A stretch of 64,000 nucleotides of DNA, from the NCBI RefSeq assembly GCF_020193575.1, contig NZ_JADYVD010000031.1, positions 1 to 64,000 on the forward strand, in the 5' to 3' direction. This DNA is from Ensifer sp. IC4062. GTDB taxonomy: Bacteria; Pseudomonadota; Alphaproteobacteria; Rhizobiales; Rhizobiaceae. Shown here piece after piece: positions 1-7,873 of this stretch. Numbering within the stretch: the stretch's first letter is position 1; each line of letters opens with the position of its first letter. The notes beneath the pieces were generated by a model. The model searched no databases, was not told the origin of the DNA, and saw only the letters and a program-made list of their open reading frames with translations. A program made the translations under genes and the position numbers.

Positions 1-1
1 G

Positions 2-646
2 GGTCCGCCACAGAGCCAGAGCGAGGCGCCGAACGCCTCGAAGACTGTCGAGCAGCTAAAGCCAATGCCTGCGAGAACGGAGACCGCCGCGCGCGAATTG
101 CCTGAGGCCAAACCGGCACCGCCGGTGCTGGCAACGCCACAACCGGACGCTGCGACCCAGAAGGGCGAAACTGAGGCGGCTTCCCTTGAAAACGTGCCCG
201 TTCCTGCACGAAGGCCGCCAGAAACAGCGGAGAAACAGCAGTCCCCGGAAGCGGCAGGCGCCAAGGTCGAGCTGAAATCCGACGAACTCGTCATGGCGAA
301 AGAGCTCTTTTCACCGAACGCGCTGTCGAACCCGCGCATCAAACAGGCGCTCGGCAAGCTCCCCGTCAAGGCACGTATCGCGCAGATCTGCAGTATCGAG
401 GCGCTGGAGCAGATCCGTAACCAGAGGCCGGGCGCTTTTCCGGATATGCTAGCCCGCGCCGGGACTATTTCGACTTCGGCGGTCACCGCCATAGGCAGCG
501 CCTACCGGAGCAAGGCCAACTGGTACAATGTCGACTTCAAATGCGAAGTCGACCCCGATGCGACGACCGTTGTCTCCTTCAGCTTTGCGATCGGTGGCGC
601 CGTACCGAAAAGCGAATGGAATGCGCGACAACTGCCGCTGAATTGA
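2..646 (+). CDS. DUF930 domain protein, 5' end outside the window
   Basis: The reading frame is open from base 2, so the gene probably begins upstream of the window; the first internal ATG is at 65. The visible first ~90 residues are a Pro/Ala/Glu-rich low-complexity region, typical of a periplasm-spanning linker. The last ~110 residues (from 'DELVMAKELFSPNALSNP') match the DUF930 pattern found in rhizobial proteins, including conserved Cys in 'ARIAQICSIEALEQI' and 'DFKCEVDPD'. The two Cys could form a disulfide (inference). Function is unknown. The upstream portion, not visible, may hold a membrane anchor. Family call fairly sure; start unknown. Confidence 0.7.
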   Translation, partial: GPPQSQSEAPNASKTVEQLKPMPARTETAARELPEAKPAPPVLATPQPDAATQKGETEAASLENVPVPARRPPETAEKQQSPEAAGAKVELKSDELVMAKELFSPNALSNPRIKQALGKLPVKARIAQICSIEALEQIRNQRPGAFPDMLARAGTISTSAVTAIGSAYRSKANWYNVDFKCEVDPDATTVVSFSFAIGGAVPKSEWNARQLPLN

Positions 647-890
647 ACTGGCGCGCCGCAATCTCCTCGCAGCCGAACTAATCTGCGGCCGCGAAATCCC
701 CGAACGTTGGTGGCGTTAGCCGCGGAGCGGAACGCCTTCCCCGCATGCTGATCGGGGCGGGGACAGTAGAAGATCAGTAAGCCCAAAGATTGCTTCGCGC
801 GACCTCCCGATTGCGTATGATGTCATCTAAGTTATCGCTAATGTTGCGCTTATGAGGAAAGCGGGCAGTGTGATAAAATTGCGCCTGGGA

Positions 891-1006
891 GCAATTCCGG
901 CCTACAGCGCCGCGCGTCTATCAGACGCGCAAAGGACGCTGTAGCACGTGGAATTGCTGCATGTTTTTATCCTTAAATCGGCGACGATTTAAGGAAACAT
1001 GCAGTA
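891..1006. repeat. Bipartite palindromic intergenic repeat, copy 1
   Basis: Two adjacent hairpins: CTACAGCG...CGCTGTAG containing GCGCGTCT/AGACGCGC, then TGCATGTTT...AAACATGCA containing CCTTAAATC/GATTTAAGG. Further copies occur at 10185-10288, 20345-20447, and inverted at 41960-42060 and 44370-44460. It fits the palindromic intergenic repeats common in Sinorhizobium. The remainder of the 647-1132 gap shows no convincing gene. Confidence 0.85.
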
Positions 1007-1132
1007 GGAGGCGCCGGAAAGTTTTCAGTTCGTCGTAACGCGCTTCGAAGCAGCGTCTCCGCCATGCCGGATAGGGTGAGGTCCTCCTTTCGAAAAAGCG
1101 GCCTCTGAATAACGACTCGGAATGGGAGGTGT

Positions 1133-2395
1133 ATGATGGTTCGTAAACTGTTTCTCACCTTGGCTGCCGCGGCGTCCGCGCTCGCGATCAGCGGAGCCGC
1201 ATGGGCCGACATCACGGTTCTCGTGCCATCCGGCAGCGAAGGCGATGGCCTCAGGGCCGCGGCCGCAGACTACGCGAAAATGAAGGGCACGAAGGTAGAG
1301 ACCGTCCAGGCGCCCTATGCCAACGTATTCGAACAAGGTGCCAATGCCGGTGCCACCAAGTCCGGCGTCTTCGATATCATCCTGATGGACGATCCTTGGA
1401 TTCCATTCTTTGCCGAAAACGGGCACCTGGAGGACCTGACACCCTACTTCAAGAATGCCGGGCTGGAGGGACCCGACAACGACTTCCTCTCGAAGTCGCT
1501 GGCAATCTGTCGCAATCCCTATAATTCCGGACCCTATGTCTGCCTGCCCTATGTGGGAAATGCGCAGATGTTCTTCTATGACGCCGCCAAGTACAAGGAA
1601 GCCGGCGTTGACGCCCCGAAAACCTGGGACGACGTGCTGAAGGCGAGCAAAAAGCTGACCGAAGACGGCGGCGGCCGTTATTTCGGCTATGTCTTCCGCG
1701 GTGGCCAGGGCAACCCCGTGGTTGCCGATTTCATGCCGATCTTCTGGTCCTATGGCGCCGATCTCTTCAATGCCGATCGGAGCAAGGTCACGATCGACAC
1801 GCCGGAAGGTGCCGCCGCCATGAAGATGTTCATGGCGTTGCGCGATGTCTCGCCGAAGGGGGTGGAGAGCTACAACGCCAACGAGGTCGGCACAGCGCTT
1901 GCCGCGGGCACTTCCGCTTCTTCGATCAATTGGCCGAACTGGGTCGCGACCTTTGAGGATCCGAGCCAGTCGAAGATGGTCGGCAAGATCTCCTACACCG
2001 CCATTCCGGCCGGAACCAAGCCGGGCAGTTCGGAAATCGGCCACTGGACCATGGGTATCATGTCGGCATCGAAGAACAAGCAGGAAGCCTTCGACTTCAT
2101 GCTCTGGGCGACCTCGCCCGAGCAGATCAAGATTTCCGCCGAGCGCGGCAACCCGCCCGTCCGCACCTCGGTTTTCACCGATCCGGAACTGACCAAACAG
2201 GAGAAGTTCCGGCACTATCCGGTGCTGATGGAGGCGATCCAGGCTTCGACTCCGCGTCCGCGGCATCCGAAATGGCCGGAAATCGAAAATGCCTTCGGTA
2301 TTGAACTCTCCAAGGCCGTCGCGGGCACGATCACGCCGGAGGAGGCGCTGAAGAACGCGCAGGCAGCGGTCGAACAGATCACCGGCCTCAAATAG
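1133..2395 (+). CDS. Sugar-type ABC transporter substrate-binding protein
   Basis: Extracellular solute-binding protein of family 1, 420 residues. A Sec signal peptide covers about residues 1-26 (Arg-Lys start, hydrophobic core, cleavage after 'SGAAWA'). The mature protein opens with 'DITVLVPSGSEGDGL', the first beta strand of the fold. It captures a carbohydrate or related solute in the periplasm for the two permeases and ATPase that follow (2477-5340). The motif GGGAGG at 1124-1129 lies 6 bases before a second ATG at 1136, which is the better placed start; 1133 is the longest form. The substrate cannot be read from sequence. Two Cys pairs in 'AICRNPYNSGPYVCLP' may form a disulfide. Confidence 0.9.
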   Translation: MMVRKLFLTLAAAASALAISGAAWADITVLVPSGSEGDGLRAAAADYAKMKGTKVETVQAPYANVFEQGANAGATKSGVFDIILMDDPWIPFFAENGHLEDLTPYFKNAGLEGPDNDFLSKSLAICRNPYNSGPYVCLPYVGNAQMFFYDAAKYKEAGVDAPKTWDDVLKASKKLTEDGGGRYFGYVFRGGQGNPVVADFMPIFWSYGADLFNADRSKVTIDTPEGAAAMKMFMALRDVSPKGVESYNANEVGTALAAGTSASSINWPNWVATFEDPSQSKMVGKISYTAIPAGTKPGSSEIGHWTMGIMSASKNKQEAFDFMLWATSPEQIKISAERGNPPVRTSVFTDPELTKQEKFRHYPVLMEAIQASTPRPRHPKWPEIENAFGIELSKAVAGTITPEEALKNAQAAVEQITGLK

Positions 2396-2476
2396 CCGGA
2401 ATTCGTGCACGAGCGGGGCTTTCAGGCCCCGTTCGCGTCCGGATCGAGAACGACAAGAGGTCCGCAGGAGAGACGG

Positions 2477-3403
2477 ATGTTGAAATCCGCCGACGACGGC
2501 ACATTAACCGCACAGTCCCAACCAGGTGGTGGGCTGGAGCGGTGGGTAGAGCGCCATTTGCGCTACGTGATGCTTGCGCCGACGGTCCTGATATTGCTGG
2601 CGCTGACGATCTTCCCGAGCCTCTACATGTTCTACGCGGCGGTTCACAGGATCAGCCCGAACCCGGATCTGCCGTGGGAGTTCGTCGGCCTCGGCAATTT
2701 TGCGCGGCTCTTGTCGGACGCGCAGTTTCATGTGGCGCTCCGCAACACCGTCGTCTTCACCGTGGTGGCAGTCACGGTCGAATTTCTTCTCGGCCTCGGC
2801 CTGGCCTTGCTACTCGACAAATTCATCCGCCGGCTGAGCTTTCTGAAGACCGTGCTGATGATCCCGATGATGCTGCCGCCGATCGCGGTCGCCATCACCT
2901 GGAAGCTTATCTACGAGCCTCAATTCGGCGTGCTCAACGAAATCATGTATCGCCTCGGTCTTCCCTTGCAGGCATGGGCGGGCGACGTGAACCTCGCGAT
3001 GTTCTCGATCATCGTTGCCGATGTCTGGCAGTGGACACCGTTCATATTCCTGTTGATGCTGGCGGGGCTGGCGAGCCTGCCGGTGGAGCCGTATGAGGCG
3101 GCCGCGCTCGACGGCGCCTCGTCCTGGCGACAATTCTGGGACCTGACGCTTCCATTCCTGAAGCCGGTCATTGCCATCGCGCTGCTGCTGCGGGTCATGG
3201 ATGCGCTGCGTCTCTTCGACCTGGTCTTCATCCTGACGGGTGGTGGCCCCGCCGATCGCACCAAGGTGTTGAGTCTTTACATCTATCAGGTCGCTTACCG
3301 TTTCGCCGATCCCGGCTACGCTGCGGCGATATCGCTGTTTGTGCTGTTCGTGACGATCGTTTTCAGCACCTGGTTCATGAAACGCATGCGGCTCGCGGAT
3401 TGA
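2477..3403 (+). CDS. ABC sugar permease, MalF/UgpA type
   Basis: Inner-membrane permease of 308 residues with about six hydrophobic segments. The EAA loop that docks onto the ATPase is 'EAAALDGASSWRQFWDLTLP' (about residues 205-224). The frame is open from 2405, but AGGAGA at 2466-2471 is placed correctly for the ATG at 2477. It follows the binding protein by about 80 bases and ends overlapping the next permease. It should heterodimerise with the 3406-4275 product. Family assignment is firm; substrate unknown. Confidence 0.92.
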   Translation: MLKSADDGTLTAQSQPGGGLERWVERHLRYVMLAPTVLILLALTIFPSLYMFYAAVHRISPNPDLPWEFVGLGNFARLLSDAQFHVALRNTVVFTVVAVTVEFLLGLGLALLLDKFIRRLSFLKTVLMIPMMLPPIAVAITWKLIYEPQFGVLNEIMYRLGLPLQAWAGDVNLAMFSIIVADVWQWTPFIFLLMLAGLASLPVEPYEAAALDGASSWRQFWDLTLPFLKPVIAIALLLRVMDALRLFDLVFILTGGGPADRTKVLSLYIYQVAYRFADPGYAAAISLFVLFVTIVFSTWFMKRMRLAD

Positions 3404-3405
3404 AG

Positions 3406-4275
3406 ATGATGACGACGAAGAGCCTTCATAGACGCAGCCGCACCAGAGAGGTGCTCACGCGCCTGTCGGCCTATCTGGCGATCCTGGTCGCTTTGATTCT
3501 GACGCTTTTCCCGATCTATTGGATCGCGGCGAATTCGTTCAAGTTCGATATCGACATCTTCGCCGTGCCGCCGGAATGGCTGCCGCGGAATCCGACGTTG
3601 AAGCACTATGAACAAGCCTTCATCCAGCGTCCTTTCCTGCGCTACGCGCTGAACAGCTTTCTCGTCGCGGTCGGGACGACAATCGTTTCGGTGGTTTTCG
3701 GCACCATGGCGGGCTATGCCCTGGCACGGTTCAATTATCCGTGGCAGTGGCGCAAGCAGATTTCGTTCTGGATCCTGTCGACACGCATGATGCCGCCGAT
3801 CGTCAGCATCATTCCCCTCTACCTGTTCTTCAACTATTTCCAGATGCTGAACACGAAGTCGGCGCTCGTGATCGCCTACACCGCCTTCAATCTGCCGTTC
3901 GCGACCTGGATGATGAAGAGCTATTTCCAGGACCTGCCGATCGAACTGGAGGAGGCTGCGGTCGTCGACGGCGACACCCGCTGGGGCGCCTTCCTGCATG
4001 TGGCCTTGCCGCTTGCACGGCCGGGGCTCGCGGCGACCGCCATCTTCTGCCTGATCATTTCGTGGAACGAGTTCCTGCTGTCCCTCATCGTCACACTCAC
4101 CGAGCAGTCGCAGACGTTGCCGATCGGCATTGCCGGGCGGGTAACGCAGTACAATACCTATTGGGGCGAGATCAGCGCCGCCGGGTTCATGGCTTGCATC
4201 CCGATCGTCATCTTCGCCTTCATCGTCCAAAAGCATCTTGTCCGGGGGCTCTCCCTTGGGGCTGTCAAGGGTTGA
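3406..4275 (+). CDS. ABC sugar permease, MalG/UgpE type
   Basis: Second inner-membrane permease subunit, 289 residues, with six likely membrane spans and an EAA loop 'EEAAVVDGDTRWGAFLHVAL'. A TTG at 3400 overlaps the stop of the preceding gene, but ATG at 3406 is the more ordinary start. The C-terminus 'GLSLGAVKG' is typical of MalG-like permeases. It lies four bases before the ATPase gene, consistent with translational coupling. Confidence 0.92.
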   Translation: MMTTKSLHRRSRTREVLTRLSAYLAILVALILTLFPIYWIAANSFKFDIDIFAVPPEWLPRNPTLKHYEQAFIQRPFLRYALNSFLVAVGTTIVSVVFGTMAGYALARFNYPWQWRKQISFWILSTRMMPPIVSIIPLYLFFNYFQMLNTKSALVIAYTAFNLPFATWMMKSYFQDLPIELEEAAVVDGDTRWGAFLHVALPLARPGLAATAIFCLIISWNEFLLSLIVTLTEQSQTLPIGIAGRVTQYNTYWGEISAAGFMACIPIVIFAFIVQKHLVRGLSLGAVKG

Positions 4276-4278
4276 GCC

Positions 4279-5340
4279 ATGGCGTCCGTCACCTTCAAGA
4301 ATGTCTCGAAGAAGTTCGGCGAGTTCGTCGCGATCATGGACTTCAATCTCGAGATCAAGGACAGGGAATTCCTCGTCCTGCTCGGGCCTTCCGGCTGTGG
4401 CAAGACGACGACCATGCGCATGGTTGCGGGGCTCGAGGAAGCGACGTCCGGCGACATCTACATCGACGCGGACCGGATCAACGGCGTGCTACCCAAGTAT
4501 CGTGACGTGGCGATGGTCTTTCAGTCCTATGCGCTCTATCCGCACCTGACGGTCGAGCAGAATATCGGCTATCCCCTGAAAATCCGCAAAGTGCCGCCAG
4601 CCGAAAGCAAGCAGCGGATTGTCGAGGTGGCGCGTCGCGTGGAGCTCGACGGCCTGTTGTCCCGCCTTCCGAAGGAGCTTTCCGGCGGCCAGCGACAGCG
4701 CGTGGCGCTTGCGCGCGCGATCGTGCGCACGCCGCGGGTTTTCCTGATGGACGAGCCGCTTTCCAATCTCGATGCCAAGCTCCGCACCCAGATGCGCTCG
4801 GAGCTGAAACATCTTCAGCACGAACTGAAGGTCACGACGATCTATGTCACGCATGACCAGATAGAGGCGATGACGCTCGCCGACCGCGTTGCGGTGATGA
4901 ACAAGGGCGTGATCGAGCAGCTCGGAACGCCGAGGGAAATCTACAACGATCCGCGCACGCTTTTCGTTGCCGGCTTTATCGGCTCGCCTTCGATGAACCT
5001 CATCCCCGGGGAAGTGCGGGATGGCGTATTTGCGAGTGCTGGTCTCAGGGTCGGCGGGCTCGGCCAGGTGAGCCTTGCCCGCGCTGTTCTCGGTGTCCGC
5101 CCGGAGGACGTCCATGCGGCTCGCGTCGACGATCCCGACGTCAATCTGGTTGCGCCGATCTATTCGGTCGAACTCACCGGCGACAGTACGCTCATCAGCC
5201 TGCGGCTCGGCGCAAAACTCATGACGCTCAGGGCCGACAAGAACTTTGCCGGCCAGATCGATCAGCGGATCGGCGTCAAGGTCGCGGCGGATCGGGTGTT
5301 CCTTTTCGACGGGGAGACACAAGCCCGTGTCGATGTTTGA
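4279..5340 (+). CDS. ABC transporter ATP-binding protein, UgpC/MalK type
   Basis: Cytoplasmic ATPase of 353 residues that powers the importer encoded upstream. Visible motifs in order are Walker A 'GPSGCGKTT' (about residues 35-43), Q-loop 'MVFQSYALYPHLTV', signature 'LSGGQRQRVALARA', Walker B 'RVFLMDEPLSNLDA' and the switch His in 'VTHDQ'. A regulatory TOBE domain occupies the last ~110 residues ('LGVRPEDVHAARV'). The length is usual for the CUT1 family. Its stop overlaps the start of the next gene, so the two non-transporter genes downstream are probably co-transcribed. Such ATPases can serve several importers, which matters because the importer at 51101-54180 lacks one. Confidence 0.95.
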   Translation: MASVTFKNVSKKFGEFVAIMDFNLEIKDREFLVLLGPSGCGKTTTMRMVAGLEEATSGDIYIDADRINGVLPKYRDVAMVFQSYALYPHLTVEQNIGYPLKIRKVPPAESKQRIVEVARRVELDGLLSRLPKELSGGQRQRVALARAIVRTPRVFLMDEPLSNLDAKLRTQMRSELKHLQHELKVTTIYVTHDQIEAMTLADRVAVMNKGVIEQLGTPREIYNDPRTLFVAGFIGSPSMNLIPGEVRDGVFASAGLRVGGLGQVSLARAVLGVRPEDVHAARVDDPDVNLVAPIYSVELTGDSTLISLRLGAKLMTLRADKNFAGQIDQRIGVKVAADRVFLFDGETQARVDV

Positions 5341-6097
5341 TCTTTGCACCGCGGCGCTCGTCATTCCCTTCGCATCTCAAGCGGCTGCGGCTGATGCCGG
5401 GCCGATTGCCGACAATCCGCTGATCGACATCCCCGCCGGCCCGTTTGTCTTCGGCCGCGACGATGGTCCCGAAAACGAGCGCCCGCGCCGCGTGCTCGAC
5501 GGACAGGCATTCGCGATCAACCGCACCGAGATCACGCACCGCCAATATCGCCGCTTCGTCGAGGCAATCGGCCATCGCGCGGCCTTCTATGCCAACCACC
5601 CTATACTCGGGCTGGATGACAGGCCGGTTGTCGGTGTGAGTTGGGGAGATGCGATGGCCTTTTGCCGTCACTATGGTTTGTCGCTACCGTCGGAGCAGCA
5701 ATATGAGAGGGCTGCGCGTGGTTCGAACGGGGCCGCGTTTCCATGGGGCCCGCACACGAACAAAACAGTCCCGGCGAATTTCGGCACCGACAGCTGCTGT
5801 TCCGGTGACGCGCGCGACGGCTATCCGATGACTGCGCCGGCGGATGCCTTTGCCGATGGCGCAAGCGAGGAAGGCGTCCTCAATCTTGTCGGCAATGTCT
5901 GGGAATGGACGAGCGACATCTACGCGCCTTACGTGGGCCAGGCTGCGGCGGGGAGCGCCGCTCAATACCGTGTGCTTCGCGGCGGCTCCTGGAATAGCGA
6001 TCCGAGCCACCTTACCACGACCTACCGTCTCGCCTATGATCCGGAGTTCCGTTTTGCAGCCAATGGCGGCTTCAGATGCGTTCGCTCCGACCCCTGA
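5333..6097 (+). CDS. Formylglycine-generating enzyme (SUMF1/FGE) family protein, probably exported
   Basis: A 254-residue protein whose ATG at 5333 overlaps the ATPase stop. A short hydrophobic N-terminus ending 'ASQAAAA' suggests export. The body carries FGE-sulfatase landmarks: 'IDIPAGPFVFGRDDG', 'TEITHRQYRRFVEA', 'GVSWGDAMAFCRHYGLSLP', 'NVWEWTSDIY', 'LRGGSWNSD' and terminal 'GGFRCV'. The family includes sulfatase-maturing oxidases, but also many non-oxidase relatives such as ergothioneine or nitrite-reductase-accessory proteins. No sulfatase gene lies nearby, so the true role is open. Family assignment is firm; oxidase activity is not established. Confidence 0.82.
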   Translation: MFDLCTAALVIPFASQAAAADAGPIADNPLIDIPAGPFVFGRDDGPENERPRRVLDGQAFAINRTEITHRQYRRFVEAIGHRAAFYANHPILGLDDRPVVGVSWGDAMAFCRHYGLSLPSEQQYERAARGSNGAAFPWGPHTNKTVPANFGTDSCCSGDARDGYPMTAPADAFADGASEEGVLNLVGNVWEWTSDIYAPYVGQAAAGSAAQYRVLRGGSWNSDPSHLTTTYRLAYDPEFRFAANGGFRCVRSDP

Positions 6098-7083
6098 TCA
6101 TCGCCACCGGTCTTCTGTTCCTCGCAGCCGGGGCTGCCGCCGAGCCGACGGCCGCTCCCGGTTACCGGCTCGAAACCGTCAGCAAACCGGGCGCGGCTTT
6201 CTCCGGCCTTTCGCGTGACGGGGAGGCGCTACTCGTCACCGATCTTGCCAGCGGTAGACTCCACCGGCGCGATGCCAACGGCGAGCTTGTCGCCTTCGGC
6301 CCGGCTTTTCCCCATGGTCTCGACGTCATCGGCGACCCGACCGGCCCCTACCGCGTCATGCGGGTTGGCGATGCTTTTGTCGTGGCTCAAGGCTGGACGC
6401 CGGTCGATGCCGGCGAAAGCCCGCTTGACCATGCGCTCGTGGCAATCGGCGAAGACGGCAACGCCCGCGTAATCAGCAGCGATTTCTGGAATCCGTTCGA
6501 TTTCGCCGTCGCGAATGGAGCCTACTACGTAATCGACTCCGCACGAAACAGTGTCGAACGCATGCAGGCGGACGGTCGGAAGCAAACGCTCATGACCTTT
6601 CGCCGCCTAAAGCAGGAAACGACGGCGTTGAAGCAACTTTCGCCAACGGAGTTCAACGAAGAGAGCGGCTACGAGGTCGATGCGGTACCGACCGGCGTCG
6701 CCCTTCGCGACGGGCGTATTCATGTCGCGCTGTTCGGCGGATTTCCATTCCTCGACGGCGCGGGAAAGGTGGTGTCAGCTCCAGAGACCGGTGGAACTGC
6801 GCCGCCGCGGGTCGATGTCGAGGGCCTGAACGCGCCGGTGGCGATCGCCTTCGACACGGATGGCGGGATGTTGGTCCTCGAGCATGGTCGCTACGATCAG
6901 AAAGAAGGTTTTCTGAAGGGCAGCGGCCGATTGCTCAAACTCGATAGGACGACGGGCGCCCGGCAGACCATTCTCGATGGGCTGACACGACCGGTCTCCA
7001 TCCTCGTCTGGGACGAGCGGCGGCTCGTCGTTTCAGAGCTCAAAGGCAATCTTCATTTCCTCACGCGGGAACCGACGCCATGA
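6076..7083 (+). CDS. Secreted beta-propeller protein, ScyD/ScyE-like
   Basis: A 335-residue protein with a clear signal peptide (residues ~1-22, 'LIIATGLLFLAAGAAA'). Repeated short beta-blade units such as 'GPAFPHGLDVIGDPTGPYRV' and 'LNAPVAIAFDTDGGMLVLEHG' resemble ScyD/ScyE-type periplasmic propellers. The start overlaps the preceding FGE-like gene by 22 bases, so it is translationally coupled to it. It may bind or process the transported compound in the periplasm (inference). The gene ends eight bases before the convergent ATPase at 7091. Confidence 0.7.
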   Translation: MRSLRPLIIATGLLFLAAGAAAEPTAAPGYRLETVSKPGAAFSGLSRDGEALLVTDLASGRLHRRDANGELVAFGPAFPHGLDVIGDPTGPYRVMRVGDAFVVAQGWTPVDAGESPLDHALVAIGEDGNARVISSDFWNPFDFAVANGAYYVIDSARNSVERMQADGRKQTLMTFRRLKQETTALKQLSPTEFNEESGYEVDAVPTGVALRDGRIHVALFGGFPFLDGAGKVVSAPETGGTAPPRVDVEGLNAPVAIAFDTDGGMLVLEHGRYDQKEGFLKGSGRLLKLDRTTGARQTILDGLTRPVSILVWDERRLVVSELKGNLHFLTREPTP

Positions 7084-7090
7084 CAAGCAT

Positions 7091-7873
7091 TCAAGCCTTT
7101 CTTGCCTGGTCGGCCGTAAGCGCCTGTTCGCGCGTTCCCGAAACGATGATTTCCAGCACCTCGTGCTCATCGGTGTTTTTGACGTAGCGGTCGCCGACAT
7201 ATTCGCCGCGCTTCAGTACCATGACGCGATCACCGACGGCAAAAATGTCGACGAGGCGGTGGGAGATGATGATCTGCGCGACGCCCTGTCGCTTCAGTTC
7301 CAGCATGGTTTCGAGCAGCCGCTCGGTTGCCATCACCGAGAGGTTGGCCGTCGGTTCGTCGAGGATCACCACGCGCGGCTCGAACGAGATCGCGCGGGCG
7401 ATCGCCACCGATTGCTGGCGGCCACCTGATAGGCTCTCGACCCTCTGGTAAACCGAGTTCACATCCACCTTCAGGCGCTTCAACACGCTATCGGCTTCCG
7501 CATACATCCGCCTGCGGTCGACGAAGAAACCCCTCCGTGGCCAGCGGCCGAGAAAGATGTTCTGGCCAACGTCCATGTTTCCGCAAAGGGCGAAGTCCTG
7601 GTAGATCATCTCGATACCCGCCGCGCGGCTTTCATGCGGGCTTTTGAAATAGACTGGCTCGCCGCTAACGAGGATCTCGCCCGCGTCGCGCTGGTAGGCG
7701 CCGGTCAGGATCTTCATCAGCGTGGACTTGCCGGCCGAGTTGTCGCCGACGAGGCCGAGAATCTCGCCGGGGTGGAGTACAAGGTCGACGCTGCGGAGTG
7801 CCTGCACCGCCCCGAAGGCCTTTTCGATGCCGCGCATCTCCACGATCGGAGCACTTACGGGGCTATCGGGCAT
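7091..7873 (-). CDS. Ribose/fructose-class ABC transporter ATP-binding protein
   Basis: Single-domain ATPase of 260 residues. It has Walker A 'GDNSAGKST' (about residues 43-51, with Asn-Ser in place of the common Gly-Ala), Q-loop 'EMIYQDFALCGNMDVGQNI', signature 'LSGGRQQSVAIARA', Walker B 'VVILDEPTANLS' and His switch 'ISHRL'. Many CUT2 ATPases have two fused nucleotide-binding domains; this is the short FrcA-like form that must dimerise. The gene overlaps its permease gene (7863-10115) by 11 bases. Operon order is binding protein, double permease, ATPase. Confidence 0.93.
   Translation of the reverse strand: MPDSPVSAPIVEMRGIEKAFGAVQALRSVDLVLHPGEILGLVGDNSAGKSTLMKILTGAYQRDAGEILVSGEPVYFKSPHESRAAGIEMIYQDFALCGNMDVGQNIFLGRWPRRGFFVDRRRMYAEADSVLKRLKVDVNSVYQRVESLSGGRQQSVAIARAISFEPRVVILDEPTANLSVMATERLLETMLELKRQGVAQIIISHRLVDIFAVGDRVMVLKRGEYVGDRYVKNTDEHEVLEIIVSGTREQALTADQARKA

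Noticed and set aside
1025-2410. Minus-strand open frame of 461 codons
   Set aside because: Antisense to the substrate-binding protein with its clear signal peptide; composition is Arg/Gly-rich and no motif is seen.
3316-4236. Minus-strand open frame of 306 codons
   Set aside because: Antisense to the MalG-type permease, with the same shadow composition.
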